From IMG/VR virus record IMGVR_UViG_3300031857_015617, positions 1 to 64,000 of that record: a DNA stretch of 64,000 bases; one strand, written 5' to 3'. Positions 1 through 8,291 of this stretch are shown here, in pieces. The position numbers and the translations under genes were made by a program. Source of the DNA: a virus. Within the stretch, counting starts at the first letter, position 1. Every line of letters starts with the position of its first letter. The notes below the pieces were generated by a model that was not told the DNA's origin, did no database searches, and was given only the letters and a program-made list of their open reading frames with translations.

Positions 1-1972
1 TAGTTGCTGCCGCTGTTGAGATGTTTACAAAAGTATTACCACTTTCGTAAGTAACGGTTCCACCAGTTGTAAAACCTGTTGTTATTAAATCAGTATTAAT
101 ACCGTATGGGTGTGTAATTTGAATAAGTGGTGACATTTCAGCAACTTGTAGTTCACCAAAAGCAGTTAATGGTTCGTCAATTTGAACTTTTAAGTGACCC
201 TCTTCATCAACACCAACGTTTCTAAAATTAAACCCCTCATCTTGACCCAATAGAATGTTTCTACCTAAGTTCGCTAAAACCTCTGGTGGTACTGGTGAGT
301 TTGTTGAAAGTAAAAAACCACTTAAAGGTTTTATAAGTAATTTAGTATCAAAATAAAAATCCGTTTGATTTGTTGATGATGTATTTGTAAATTCTAATTT
401 AGCGTATGGTGAAAGTGCTGGTGATGAAAATGTTTGTAGTCCAGCGCCAGCTACATACATCACCATAGATGTCCTTAATAAATCAGTCCCAGCAGAATCA
501 CTATAAAAATAAACGGTCAATATACCATCTGTATCTGAAAGAATTGATGTTTGTTGTTGTGAAAAATCTGGTGAAAGAGCAAAAACTGATGATGTATATG
601 TTTGACCAGACAACAATGGTGTTGTTGTTTTAAAAGCAAAACCATCTTGTCTAGTGTTAGCATAAGTACCATCAGGTTGAACCCCAGCTGTAATATTTCT
701 ACCCAAGTTTGCAACCATACCAGATGCAATTGGTGCAGTTAAATTAAGTACTTGACCATTAATTGATTTTGTTGTGAATTTTGTATCAAAATAAAAATCG
801 GTTTGTCCTGTTGCTGAGGTATTCTCAAAAGTATATTTTATGTAAGGAGCAAATGCTGGTGCACCAAACATTTGAAAACCATCAGTCGCCGCGTAAGGTA
901 AACTTAGTGTTCTTATTTGGTCAGTACCAGCAGAATCAGAATACCAAAACACTCTTAATGTACCTGCTTGGTCTGCTCTTACGTGTGTTTGAACTTGTGA
1001 AAACCCAGGTGATAGTGCTAAAACCCCTGAGTCATATGTTTGACCTGAAGCTAAAGGCGTTGTGGTTAAAAACGCATAACCATCTGTTTTAACATTTTCA
1101 TAACTACCGTCAGGTTCTTGACCAACAATAACATTCCTTCCTAAGTTTGCTACCATACCTGCCGCTATAGGGGCTGCCAAATTTAAAACTTGTCCATTAA
1201 TTGATTTTGTTGTGAATTTTGTATCAAAATAAAAATCAGTTTGACCAGTTGCTGAAGTGTTTTCAAAAGTATATTTTATGTAAGGAGCAAAAGCCGGAGC
1301 CCCAAACATTTGGAACCCGTCAGTTGCCGCGTACGGTAAAGTTAGAACCCTTATTTCATCTGTACCCGCAGAATCAGAATACCAAAACACTCTTAATGTA
1401 CCTGCCTGATCCGCTCTTACGTGGGTTTGAACTTGTGAATAACCGGGAGATAAAGCTAAAACACCTGAGTTAAAAGTTTGACCTGAACCCAAAGGTGTTG
1501 TTGTTAAAAATCCATACCCATCTGCTTTTAAGTTATCATAATTACCATCAGGGTCCTCACCAATTATAACAGATTTTGTAACATTTGCATCCCAATCTGT
1601 TTGTAATGAACCACTAAGATTTGAAGTTAGTGCTTCAAAATCACCTGCGGTTGTTTGTAATCTAATAAAAGTTTGGTTAGAATTACTTGTATTTGTAAAT
1701 CTAACCCTTGCATATTGTCTTGTAATAGTTATTCTGTGTACCTCATTTGTATTAGCACTTACGGACCAAGATATTGTGCTATCAGTATTTACACCATCTG
1801 GTGAAAAATCTAAAAATAATGTACCATTTTGATCTGTAAGAACCGCCATAACTATAGCGGAATATCTTTCAACGTCTACATATGTTCCGGTAAATGTTGT
1901 GCCCGACAATAATGGTGTTGTTGTTGAATTTGTGTCTAATACTTTATTTACTATTTGTGGTATAAAAGCCAT
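1..1972 (-). CDS. Virion/tail-fibre-type protein with 146-residue repeats (3' end outside window)
   Basis: The reading frame is open from an ATG at 1970-1972 to the window edge, 657 codons, and the protein continues past base 1. It begins MAFIPQIVNKVLD and is rich in Thr, Ser and Gly, with no signal peptide. The middle is built from near-identical units of about 146 residues, each running from a G-R-N-x-x-x-G-Q-x-P-D-G motif through A-L-S-P-G and FWYSDSAGTD to DFYFDTKFTTKSINGQ. This composition and its place beside other fibre genes suggest a repetitive beta-rich virion fibre or decoration protein. No enzyme motif is visible. It may be transcribed separately from the downstream fibre genes. 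The family is not recognised, so the function is inferred from context. Confidence 0.7.
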   Translation of the reverse strand, partial: MAFIPQIVNKVLDTNSTTTPLLSGTTFTGTYVDVERYSAIVMAVLTDQNGTLFLDFSPDGVNTDSTISWSVSANTNEVHRITITRQYARVRFTNTSNSNQTFIRLQTTAGDFEALTSNLSGSLQTDWDANVTKSVIIGEDPDGNYDNLKADGYGFLTTTPLGSGQTFNSGVLALSPGYSQVQTHVRADQAGTLRVFWYSDSAGTDEIRVLTLPYAATDGFQMFGAPAFAPYIKYTFENTSATGQTDFYFDTKFTTKSINGQVLNLAAPIAAGMVANLGRNVIVGQEPDGSYENVKTDGYAFLTTTPLASGQTYDSGVLALSPGFSQVQTHVRADQAGTLRVFWYSDSAGTDQIRTLSLPYAATDGFQMFGAPAFAPYIKYTFENTSATGQTDFYFDTKFTTKSINGQVLNLTAPIASGMVANLGRNITAGVQPDGTYANTRQDGFAFKTTTPLLSGQTYTSSVFALSPDFSQQQTSILSDTDGILTVYFYSDSAGTDLLRTSMVMYVAGAGLQTFSSPALSPYAKLEFTNTSSTNQTDFYFDTKLLIKPLSGFLLSTNSPVPPEVLANLGRNILLGQDEGFNFRNVGVDEEGHLKVQIDEPLTAFGELQVAEMSPLIQITHPYGINTDLITTGFTTGGTVTYESGNTFVNISTAAAT
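244..1580 (-). repeat. Tandem 438-bp coding repeat, about three units
   Basis: The anchor TATCAAAATAAAAATC recurs at about 346, 784 and 1222, a constant 438-bp spacing (146 codons) that keeps the frame. The two right-hand units are close to identical at the DNA level, while the left-hand unit has diverged. This points to in-frame duplication inside a virion gene, the younger event lying on the right. Confidence 0.85.
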
Positions 1973-1999
1973 AACCTTTTTAATTTAAATATTTTAATG

Positions 2000-4972
2000 T
2001 TACATTTGTAACCAAGTTCCTGTTCCTGTATTAAATAATATAATTGCACCTCCATCGGCATCTAATATTAGTGTTTGTGTGTTTTCAACTCCAATAATTG
2101 TGTCTGTACCATTTGCAATAAATGTTATATTATTAATATATGAGTTTAACCCAATGTCTTTAACATCATACCTTAATCTACCAGATGTAACAGAATTAGG
2201 TAAATAAATTGTAGTTGCTGATATTGAAGAGTCAACACCAATAACATTGTCGGTTGTAAGGGCTGAATATGTGGCGCCGCTAACATAGGTGTAGTTATTT
2301 CCAATAGTATTAACATTTCTATACTCAACCACACCAGTTGTTTCATTTCTCCCTAAAATTTGTGTTAAATTGTTATTAAGGTTTGGTATATCTGATATTG
2401 TAATGGTGTTAGCGGTAAACCCATTTTGTACAACTGTTCCACCAGTAACAATTAAATCACCATCATATACTAAATCACCAACAACAACGACATCCCCCAC
2501 AACATCTAAATTACCATTAATACAAGTATTTCCTGTTACAGATAAAGTACACCCTGTTGTGTGTCCAGAAATATTGAATGACCCAATTTGGTTTGTGTTT
2601 CCTGTTACATTATAGTTACCAATCTGTGTTGTATTACCAGAAATTGTATAATTACCATTTAATGTTTTTGTATATTCCCAATATCCTTGTGATGAATTAT
2701 ATGATATTAAATCACCATTTGTTTGACCACTAGTTTGAACATTGTGTAAATCACCTAAGTTATATCCTAATGATGGTCTGACAAATAGTGAACCATTAAC
2801 AGCAGCATCAATAACAATAGCCATTTGGATTTTAAGGTTTGGTTCAGTAGGTTCAAAACTAGTTAACCCACCAGGTATTGTTGGACTTACATAAAGTATC
2901 GTACCATCAACCCAGGTTTCACCATATAGTGAACCTGTAGTGTTTACCCCCCTAATTAAGCCAAATTCATAAACATAACCATCTTCACCATTTAATATGT
3001 TTTCCCCAGCAATACCTAATGTAAAATAGTATGGAATAGTACCATCTGCAATCATATACTCACCAAGTATTCTACCACTAGTACCAAGAGTACCAGACGC
3101 TCTGACAACCCTACCTTTATTTATTGTCGCACCACTTTGGTTTTTAATATAATATAGATTGTCTAAACCAACTTTAAGGCTTACGTTATTTCCTTCTAAA
3201 TCAACATCAAGTGTTCCATAATCAACATCCCAATGAAGCCTACCTTCTTGTACTGTTGGTACGTATGCGGTATTAAAATCAATGTAATTTGTATATACTG
3301 ATGTTGCGGATAATGAATTAAATTTTGAATCCCCCGATGCGGTAATCCAAGCAGTTTCAACACCCGCATTGTTCTCAACGATAATATTTTTATCATTATC
3401 ATTTCCAGTACCACCTTTAAATTGAACCCCCCCTAATATTGAATTTGTTGTAATTTCAGGTGATGTTGAATTATTATATGCTTGTTGTAAATTTGTTGTG
3501 GATGTTCCACCAGCAGCACCTATTGTTTCACCAAACTTAGACGCAAAAAAGAATTTAGCCTTAGTTTCGTCAGTTAAATCAGTTGCCGTACTTAATACAG
3601 ATAAAACACCTATAAGAACAGCATCGGTACTTAAATTAGGGAATGATATAAATGATTCATTTTGTAATGCTGAAATTGCTAATGCTAGTGTATTGTAATT
3701 TTGTTGACCATACATTACCACAACTGAACCATCTTGTTGTAAGTAAATTCTTTGATTTGTTGCCTTTGTTCCTGTTATTGGTGTAATAACACCACCAAGG
3801 TCATAATTTAAAGGGTCAATATCTGTTACATCTGTCAATGTCGCCCCTGTTTGTGTTCTATATTGAAATGTTCTAGGGTTTTCTCCTGTAACGTAAATAG
3901 TGTTTGGACTTAAAGTATTATTTGCAAAATTAATACCTAACCCATATAGATAGCCAGCACTTGTATTAAACTTTAAATTAGCCCCATTTGTTGATGGTAG
4001 TATACCTCCATTAATTAAATTAATAGGTGTGAACATATCTCGTAATTGACCCAATGGGGATAAAACAAAATCAGGTTGACTAAATACTGAATAAATTGAT
4101 GTTTTATCTGGGTGGCTTAATTTACCTAAAAATATATTTTGTCTTCTTTGTTGTTCCGATAAAGGTGTTGATTGTTGTGATATTGTACCACCACTATTTA
4201 AAAAAACAAATGTTTCAGTGGAAGTGTTAACAAAATTATCTGTGTTTACCCCACCACTATAAGATAAATAATATATTTGTGGACTTAAAGGGTTTGATGT
4301 GTCATCAACAATCCACCCTTTAACTGGTGATACATAAAATGTTGTTGTTGATGCTGTTGTAATACCTGTAAATTCAAACACACCTGTTGATGAGTTTACC
4401 GTAGATATATTATATCCTAAAGCTACCCAATCAGAACCATTACTAACCAATTGTAACGCATTTGTTTCACCAAGTATCACAAATGGTTTATCATCTATTG
4501 TTTCTGAACCAAAAGGTTGTACTGTTACAGCGCCTCCTCCATTATTTTTAATATTATATAATTTACCTTGTACACCTACCGCAGTTGGTAAATATATTGT
4601 AAAAGTTCCACCAGAAGCATCTATCATAAAATCTTCTGTTTGTGCTGTATACGTTGAATTAATTGTCTTCTGTGGAAATATAATACCACCAGTTGATGTA
4701 ATACCACTAGTTTGTGTTAAACCACTAACAAATAATGTATCGGCTGATAGACCATTTGTAAAAATTGTAGGACCGTAAACAGTTCCTCCGGATAATGTTG
4801 ATAATCTATCCCACCCTATTGGGAGTATTTGATTTGCTGTTGATCCTGATGTATATAAAATTGCATCAGCTGTATTAAGTGCTAATTCACCAGATGTTAG
4901 TCCACTTGCGGGTGGAACTTTTCCTGGGACATTAGACCTTTTAATAAGGAATGTCGTTTGTCTATTTGCCAT
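2000..4972 (-). CDS. Tail-fibre-like structural protein, 990 aa
   Basis: The protein starts MANRQTTFLIKRSNVPGKVP and then has GELALNTADAILY. This N-terminal signature (basic start, then GE-x-x-x-NTAD) is common in tailed-phage fibre proteins, and the next gene upstream shares it, so it is probably a virion-attachment segment. Residues of about 760-870 form short beta-solenoid-like repeats (GNYTISGNTTQIGNYNVTGN and similar). The C-terminal 100 residues read like a trimeric tip domain (IYLPNSVTSGRLRYDVKDIG). There is no signal peptide or enzyme motif. It is the last gene of the left fibre group before the repeat protein, with its own upstream TATTTAT motif. It could be a long or side tail fibre; the exact position on the virion cannot be told. 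Confidence 0.75.
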   Translation of the reverse strand: MANRQTTFLIKRSNVPGKVPPASGLTSGELALNTADAILYTSGSTANQILPIGWDRLSTLSGGTVYGPTIFTNGLSADTLFVSGLTQTSGITSTGGIIFPQKTINSTYTAQTEDFMIDASGGTFTIYLPTAVGVQGKLYNIKNNGGGAVTVQPFGSETIDDKPFVILGETNALQLVSNGSDWVALGYNISTVNSSTGVFEFTGITTASTTTFYVSPVKGWIVDDTSNPLSPQIYYLSYSGGVNTDNFVNTSTETFVFLNSGGTISQQSTPLSEQQRRQNIFLGKLSHPDKTSIYSVFSQPDFVLSPLGQLRDMFTPINLINGGILPSTNGANLKFNTSAGYLYGLGINFANNTLSPNTIYVTGENPRTFQYRTQTGATLTDVTDIDPLNYDLGGVITPITGTKATNQRIYLQQDGSVVVMYGQQNYNTLALAISALQNESFISFPNLSTDAVLIGVLSVLSTATDLTDETKAKFFFASKFGETIGAAGGTSTTNLQQAYNNSTSPEITTNSILGGVQFKGGTGNDNDKNIIVENNAGVETAWITASGDSKFNSLSATSVYTNYIDFNTAYVPTVQEGRLHWDVDYGTLDVDLEGNNVSLKVGLDNLYYIKNQSGATINKGRVVRASGTLGTSGRILGEYMIADGTIPYYFTLGIAGENILNGEDGYVYEFGLIRGVNTTGSLYGETWVDGTILYVSPTIPGGLTSFEPTEPNLKIQMAIVIDAAVNGSLFVRPSLGYNLGDLHNVQTSGQTNGDLISYNSSQGYWEYTKTLNGNYTISGNTTQIGNYNVTGNTNQIGSFNISGHTTGCTLSVTGNTCINGNLDVVGDVVVVGDLVYDGDLIVTGGTVVQNGFTANTITISDIPNLNNNLTQILGRNETTGVVEYRNVNTIGNNYTYVSGATYSALTTDNVIGVDSSISATTIYLPNSVTSGRLRYDVKDIGLNSYINNITFIANGTDTIIGVENTQTLILDADGGAIILFNTGTGTWLQM

Positions 4973-5015
4973 ATATATGACTTAAATTATATGTAATGGT
5001 TATATAACCTTTTTT

Positions 5016-5022
5016 ATAAATA
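5016..5022 (-). promoter_or_regulatory. TATTTAT candidate late promoter
   Basis: The coding strand reads AGTATTTATAAAAAAGG, 43 bases before the ATG at 4972. It matches the motif found before many late-type genes in this window. Confidence 0.45.
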
Positions 5023-5058
5023 CTAATGGTTGATAAAAAAAATTAAATTATTTGAAAT

Positions 5059-5090
5059 AAAAAAGGGGAGTTACCCTCCCCCTTTTTTGT
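5059..5090 (-). terminator. Rho-independent terminator after the 5124-6806 gene
   Basis: On the minus strand a GGGGGAG/CTCCCC stem with a short loop is followed by TTTTTTATTTC. It sits about 35 bases past the stop codon of the upstream fibre gene and separates it from the 990-residue gene. A-tracts on the other side make it potentially bidirectional. Confidence 0.75.
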
Positions 5091-5123
5091 ATTAAAATTA
5101 TTTGTTGTTAGTAATAACTACCC

Positions 5124-6806
5124 TTAGTAGCTGCCCCCATCTAAAACATCAAATTCGGCCAAGACTCTAACCCCATTAAATGAACCATCATCAGTAGGGT
5201 CTGTACTTCTAATTACAATGTCATTTAATTGTGTAACCCAACCTCTATTTGGATATCCAGTAAGAGCAGTATATTCTGTAACACTTGGTACCTCTGTTCC
5301 GGTAAGACCTGTAAGGTTTTGCATTCTTACAATATCAAAATTAACATCACCAGCCGCAATACCATTACCGTCTTGGATTGTAAATCCGGCGTTAACAGAT
5401 GTTGCAATTGTTGATCCAGTTGGGTTATAGTTTAATGTAATGTTTGGGTCTTCTACGTAAAGGTTGCTTGTAAATGCTGATATTGCAGCTCCAAGTACCG
5501 TTAAGTCACCTTGGATTACAACATTACCTGCGGCATCAATGTTATCAACACTTAAAGTATTTGTTCCGTCATTGTATGTGAATGTTGATTCATCTGTTAG
5601 TAATCCTCCAGGTCCAACATAAACAACTCTTCCCTGTGTAAGGTTTGAGAAACTTAAACCAGAAACTGTGTTGATTGACGCAACCAAATCTGGTTGTCCT
5701 TCATTTTGAGAAATTGTGAAAGTATTTGTTGTTGGACTATATGTAAAACCTGTAACATATGTATCGTTAATATCAATACCAGATAAACTAACGCTATACA
5801 CAACACCATCATTTCTTGTAAAGTCTAAAGCTTCAGTTCCAGAGTTGTATGTTCCACCAGTTGTATAAACGTTTGTATATGGTAATGTGTATGTACCAGG
5901 AGCAACGTCTTGATTATATAACAATCCAATTGACGCTGTACTAGTATTATCGGTAGCAGCCGTATTTGTACCACCGGTAACATAAGTGTCGTTTGTGTCA
6001 ATAGTGCTTAAATCAACAGTATATGATGTACTATCATTTTTAACAAAAGTAATTAATTTATTACCATTGTTGTATGTACCACCAGTTGTAAATGTATCTT
6101 GTGTTGTGATAAAATAAGGGCCACCTATAGGTGTGCCGTGATAATCTAACTGAGCTGATTGTGTCGGTGTATCGTTAGTTGACGGAGTTAAAGTATTTCC
6201 AGTAACATAAACATCATTTGTTTGACTAAAAGCTGTAAGCGATCCATAATTTACAATCTCTAATGAGCTTGATCCAGTTGCGGTTGTGTTATAAAGTCCA
6301 GTACCAGTAATTGTTAAATTATTAACAACTTCAGTTCCGGTTACATTTAAATTACCATTAATTGTAAGAGCTGTAAAAGAATCAATTGTTACTGGAACAG
6401 CTGGCTTACCATTATTTAGTTCAATTGTTAGTACATTTGGTGACCAAGTAGCTCCAGTTGTATATGAGTCAACAGATGCCGCAATGTCCGTTATATCTGC
6501 CAACACAAAACCAGATGTTGTACCAGAAAGGAATTTACCAACAAGCCCAGAACCAGTTTGGTCTTGATATTTTGTGATTTGATTTCTTAATCTTAAATCA
6601 TAGAGATTAGAACCAACCTCAAAAAAGTTTGCTGTAGTACCTGTTCCTGCCGGAGTCCATTCTGCTGTTGATGTTGTAAATCCTGAGAAAAATACAATAC
6701 CATCTGCGGTATTAACAATTGGTTCACCTTTTAATAGACTACTAGGTAATGGTCTATTAACTATATCTGAATTTTTTAAAACGTGTGTTGTGTTTCTTAT
6801 TGCCAT
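5124..6806 (-). CDS. Tail-fibre-like structural protein, 560 aa
   Basis: It starts MAIRNTTHVLKNSDIVNRPL and continues GEPIVNTADGIVFFSG, the same virion-attachment-like N terminus as the 990-residue protein downstream. The body consists of Thr/Gly/Asn-rich beta repeats, several containing NDTYVTGGT or a close variant followed by TFTTGGTYNNGN-type strands, about 60-80 residues apart. Near the C terminus, GNVVIQGDLTVLGAAIS resembles the knitted-fibre segments seen before fibre tips. There are no catalytic motifs and no signal peptide. It has its own TATTTAT motif 15 bases upstream and a terminator downstream, so it is probably a single-gene unit. Most likely a tail or head fibre. Confidence 0.75.
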   Translation of the reverse strand: MAIRNTTHVLKNSDIVNRPLPSSLLKGEPIVNTADGIVFFSGFTTSTAEWTPAGTGTTANFFEVGSNLYDLRLRNQITKYQDQTGSGLVGKFLSGTTSGFVLADITDIAASVDSYTTGATWSPNVLTIELNNGKPAVPVTIDSFTALTINGNLNVTGTEVVNNLTITGTGLYNTTATGSSSLEIVNYGSLTAFSQTNDVYVTGNTLTPSTNDTPTQSAQLDYHGTPIGGPYFITTQDTFTTGGTYNNGNKLITFVKNDSTSYTVDLSTIDTNDTYVTGGTNTAATDNTSTASIGLLYNQDVAPGTYTLPYTNVYTTGGTYNSGTEALDFTRNDGVVYSVSLSGIDINDTYVTGFTYSPTTNTFTISQNEGQPDLVASINTVSGLSFSNLTQGRVVYVGPGGLLTDESTFTYNDGTNTLSVDNIDAAGNVVIQGDLTVLGAAISAFTSNLYVEDPNITLNYNPTGSTIATSVNAGFTIQDGNGIAAGDVNFDIVRMQNLTGLTGTEVPSVTEYTALTGYPNRGWVTQLNDIVIRSTDPTDDGSFNGVRVLAEFDVLDGGSY

Positions 6807-6821
6807 AACTTATTTTATTTA

Positions 6822-6828
6822 ATAAATA
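6822..6828 (-). promoter_or_regulatory. TATTTAT candidate late promoter
   Basis: The coding strand reads AATATTTATTAAATAAAATA, 15 bases before the ATG at 6806, within a 31-base intergenic gap. Confidence 0.5.
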
Positions 6829-6837
6829 TTTACTTTT

Positions 6838-7416
6838 TTAAAAAGTCCCACCATTTAGTGTATCATTTTGTATAACTGAACTATTGGCTGTTATAATTCT
6901 TGAATTTCCTAAACTATCAAGACCTAAATCAACTTGTGGTGTATTAACTTTTGTGGTTGATGTCCATATACTAGAGGTTCCATTTACCGTGTTAATATCT
7001 CTAAAACGCTTAAGTGGTTTACCCAAATCAATTGTATTATCTGTTACTGGTGTTACATTATTATGAATTGTAATTCCTGTGTTACAACTATGAATATTTT
7101 CTACATATAATTCTGTAATACAGTTGCCACTACCACCAGAAAATTGTGATCCAGTATTAAATAAAGACCAGTCAGTTATTGTACCATTCCAAGGTGAAGG
7201 ATTTAATTTATAGTATTGAGTTCCACCACTAACACCAACAACCATCCCAGCTCTTCTTCTTAAGTTAGGAATTGCGTTTAGTTCAGTTAAATTATTGACG
7301 TTTCTAAATCCGTCAATACCATACAAGGGGTCAATTACCGGATATGTATCAAGCGGATCTGTAGGTGAGATAAACCCTACAATTTCAACTCCTCCGGAAA
7401 GACTAAAACTCATCAT
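6838..7416 (-). CDS. Small fibre-associated virion protein, 192 aa
   Basis: The protein starts MMSFSLSGGVEIVGFISPTD; an ATG at 7413 one codon later is an equally good start. The segment NLTELNAIPNLRRRAGMVVG followed by GGTQYYKLNPSPWNGTITDW is a module seen in phage fibre and baseplate-associated proteins that describe attachment or trimer contacts (recognised loosely). The C-terminal half has LYVENIHSCNTGITIHNN and NTIDLGKPLKRFRDINT, typical of short beta-prism fibre domains. It lies 21 bases after the Thr-Pro protein and just before the 560-residue fibre, and is probably co-transcribed from the unit starting at 10496. No enzyme features. Confidence 0.65.
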   Translation of the reverse strand: MMSFSLSGGVEIVGFISPTDPLDTYPVIDPLYGIDGFRNVNNLTELNAIPNLRRRAGMVVGVSGGTQYYKLNPSPWNGTITDWSLFNTGSQFSGGSGNCITELYVENIHSCNTGITIHNNVTPVTDNTIDLGKPLKRFRDINTVNGTSSIWTSTTKVNTPQVDLGLDSLGNSRIITANSSVIQNDTLNGGTF

Positions 7417-7437
7417 AATTTATTTTTCTTTTTTAAA

Positions 7438-8289
7438 TTAACTACACATCCAACTATAAATATTTCCGTTAAAGTTGAAGTATGTTCTGTATATGTTATA
7501 TGTTACTGGGAATCCACCTCCATCAACAATTGTAATTTGTCCATTGAGTATTGTTGGAATCACAAATCCATTACATCCTGACAAACTATCTCTAAATTTA
7601 GAAGGTTGTGCAAGACTTGTAGGTATTAAAATATATCCATAACCAAGACCGACATTAAATTCAACATAGGTCTCCACGACAGGATTTCTAGCATCAAATG
7701 TAAGTGATGGTACATCTACTAGTGTAATATTTGTTTTATTAACCTTACCATAATAAATACCGAGCTCAGCTGGTGTTGGGCTCTTTGTAGGTGTTGGTGT
7801 TGGTGTATTTGTAGGTGTAACCGTTGGTGTAACACTTATTGTAGGTGTTGGTGTTGGTGTAAACGCAGATGGTAATGGCGTAATACAAATATCCCAAGTC
7901 GCCGTAGGAGTTGGTGTTGGTGTCGCAGTCGGTGTTGACGTAGGTGTTTTTGTAGGTGTCGGTGTAACACTTGACGTAGGTGTAGGTGTCGGTGTAACAC
8001 TTGACGTAGGTGTAGGTGTCGGTGTAGGTGTTCTTGTTGGTGTTGGTGTAGGTGTAGGAGTTGGTGTAGGCCTAGGTACATTTAAAATATACGGACAATC
8101 ATCATCTAATACCAATATTGTATACGTCCCATAAATTTCTTGAGGTGGAATTAAAAGTCCCGGTTCAAATGTTAATGGTAATACGACAATACCCAGATTT
8201 ATAACATCAAGTGAGTTATCTGGTTTAAAAAGAACTTGAGCTTCTTCCCCATCATTATAAACGCTATTTATTGTAATTGTTTGACTCAT
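7438..8289 (-). CDS. Virion protein with a long Thr-Pro linker, 283 aa
   Basis: Residues 1-73 form an N-terminal globular segment ([20 protein letters not shown]). Residues of about 74-175 are almost entirely Thr-Pro repeats, interrupted once by [14 protein letters not shown]. Residues 180-283 form a second globular segment ending in [14 protein letters not shown]. Two folded domains joined by an extended Pro-Thr stalk is a common design for surface-exposed spacers, so it may hold a binding domain away from the virion. The gene starts two bases after the stop of the 734-residue protein, which also carries short Thr-Pro stretches, so the two are likely co-expressed partners. There is no signal peptide, which argues against a secreted cell-wall protein. 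The family is not recognised. Confidence 0.65.
   Translation of the reverse strand: MSQTITINSVYNDGEEAQVLFKPDNSLDVINLGIVVLPLTFEPGLLIPPQEIYGTYTILVLDDDCPYILNVPRPTPTPTPTPTPTRTPTPTPTPTSSVTPTPTPTSSVTPTPTKTPTSTPTATPTPTPTATWDICITPLPSAFTPTPTPTISVTPTVTPTNTPTPTPTKSPTPAELGIYYGKVNKTNITLVDVPSLTFDARNPVVETYVEFNVGLGYGYILIPTSLAQPSKFRDSLSGCNGFVIPTILNGQITIVDGGGFPVTYNIYRTYFNFNGNIYSWMCS
7772..8075 (-). repeat. Thr-Pro coding repeat
   Basis: A low-complexity tract of ACxCCx codon pairs encodes roughly a hundred residues of alternating Thr and Pro with [10 protein letters not shown] sub-repeats. It is prone to slippage, so its length may vary between relatives. Confidence 0.85.
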
Positions 8290-8291
8290 CC

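Noticed and set aside
7836-8081. His/Leu/Gln-rich frame on the minus strand
   Set aside because: An out-of-frame reading of the Thr-Pro codon repeat.
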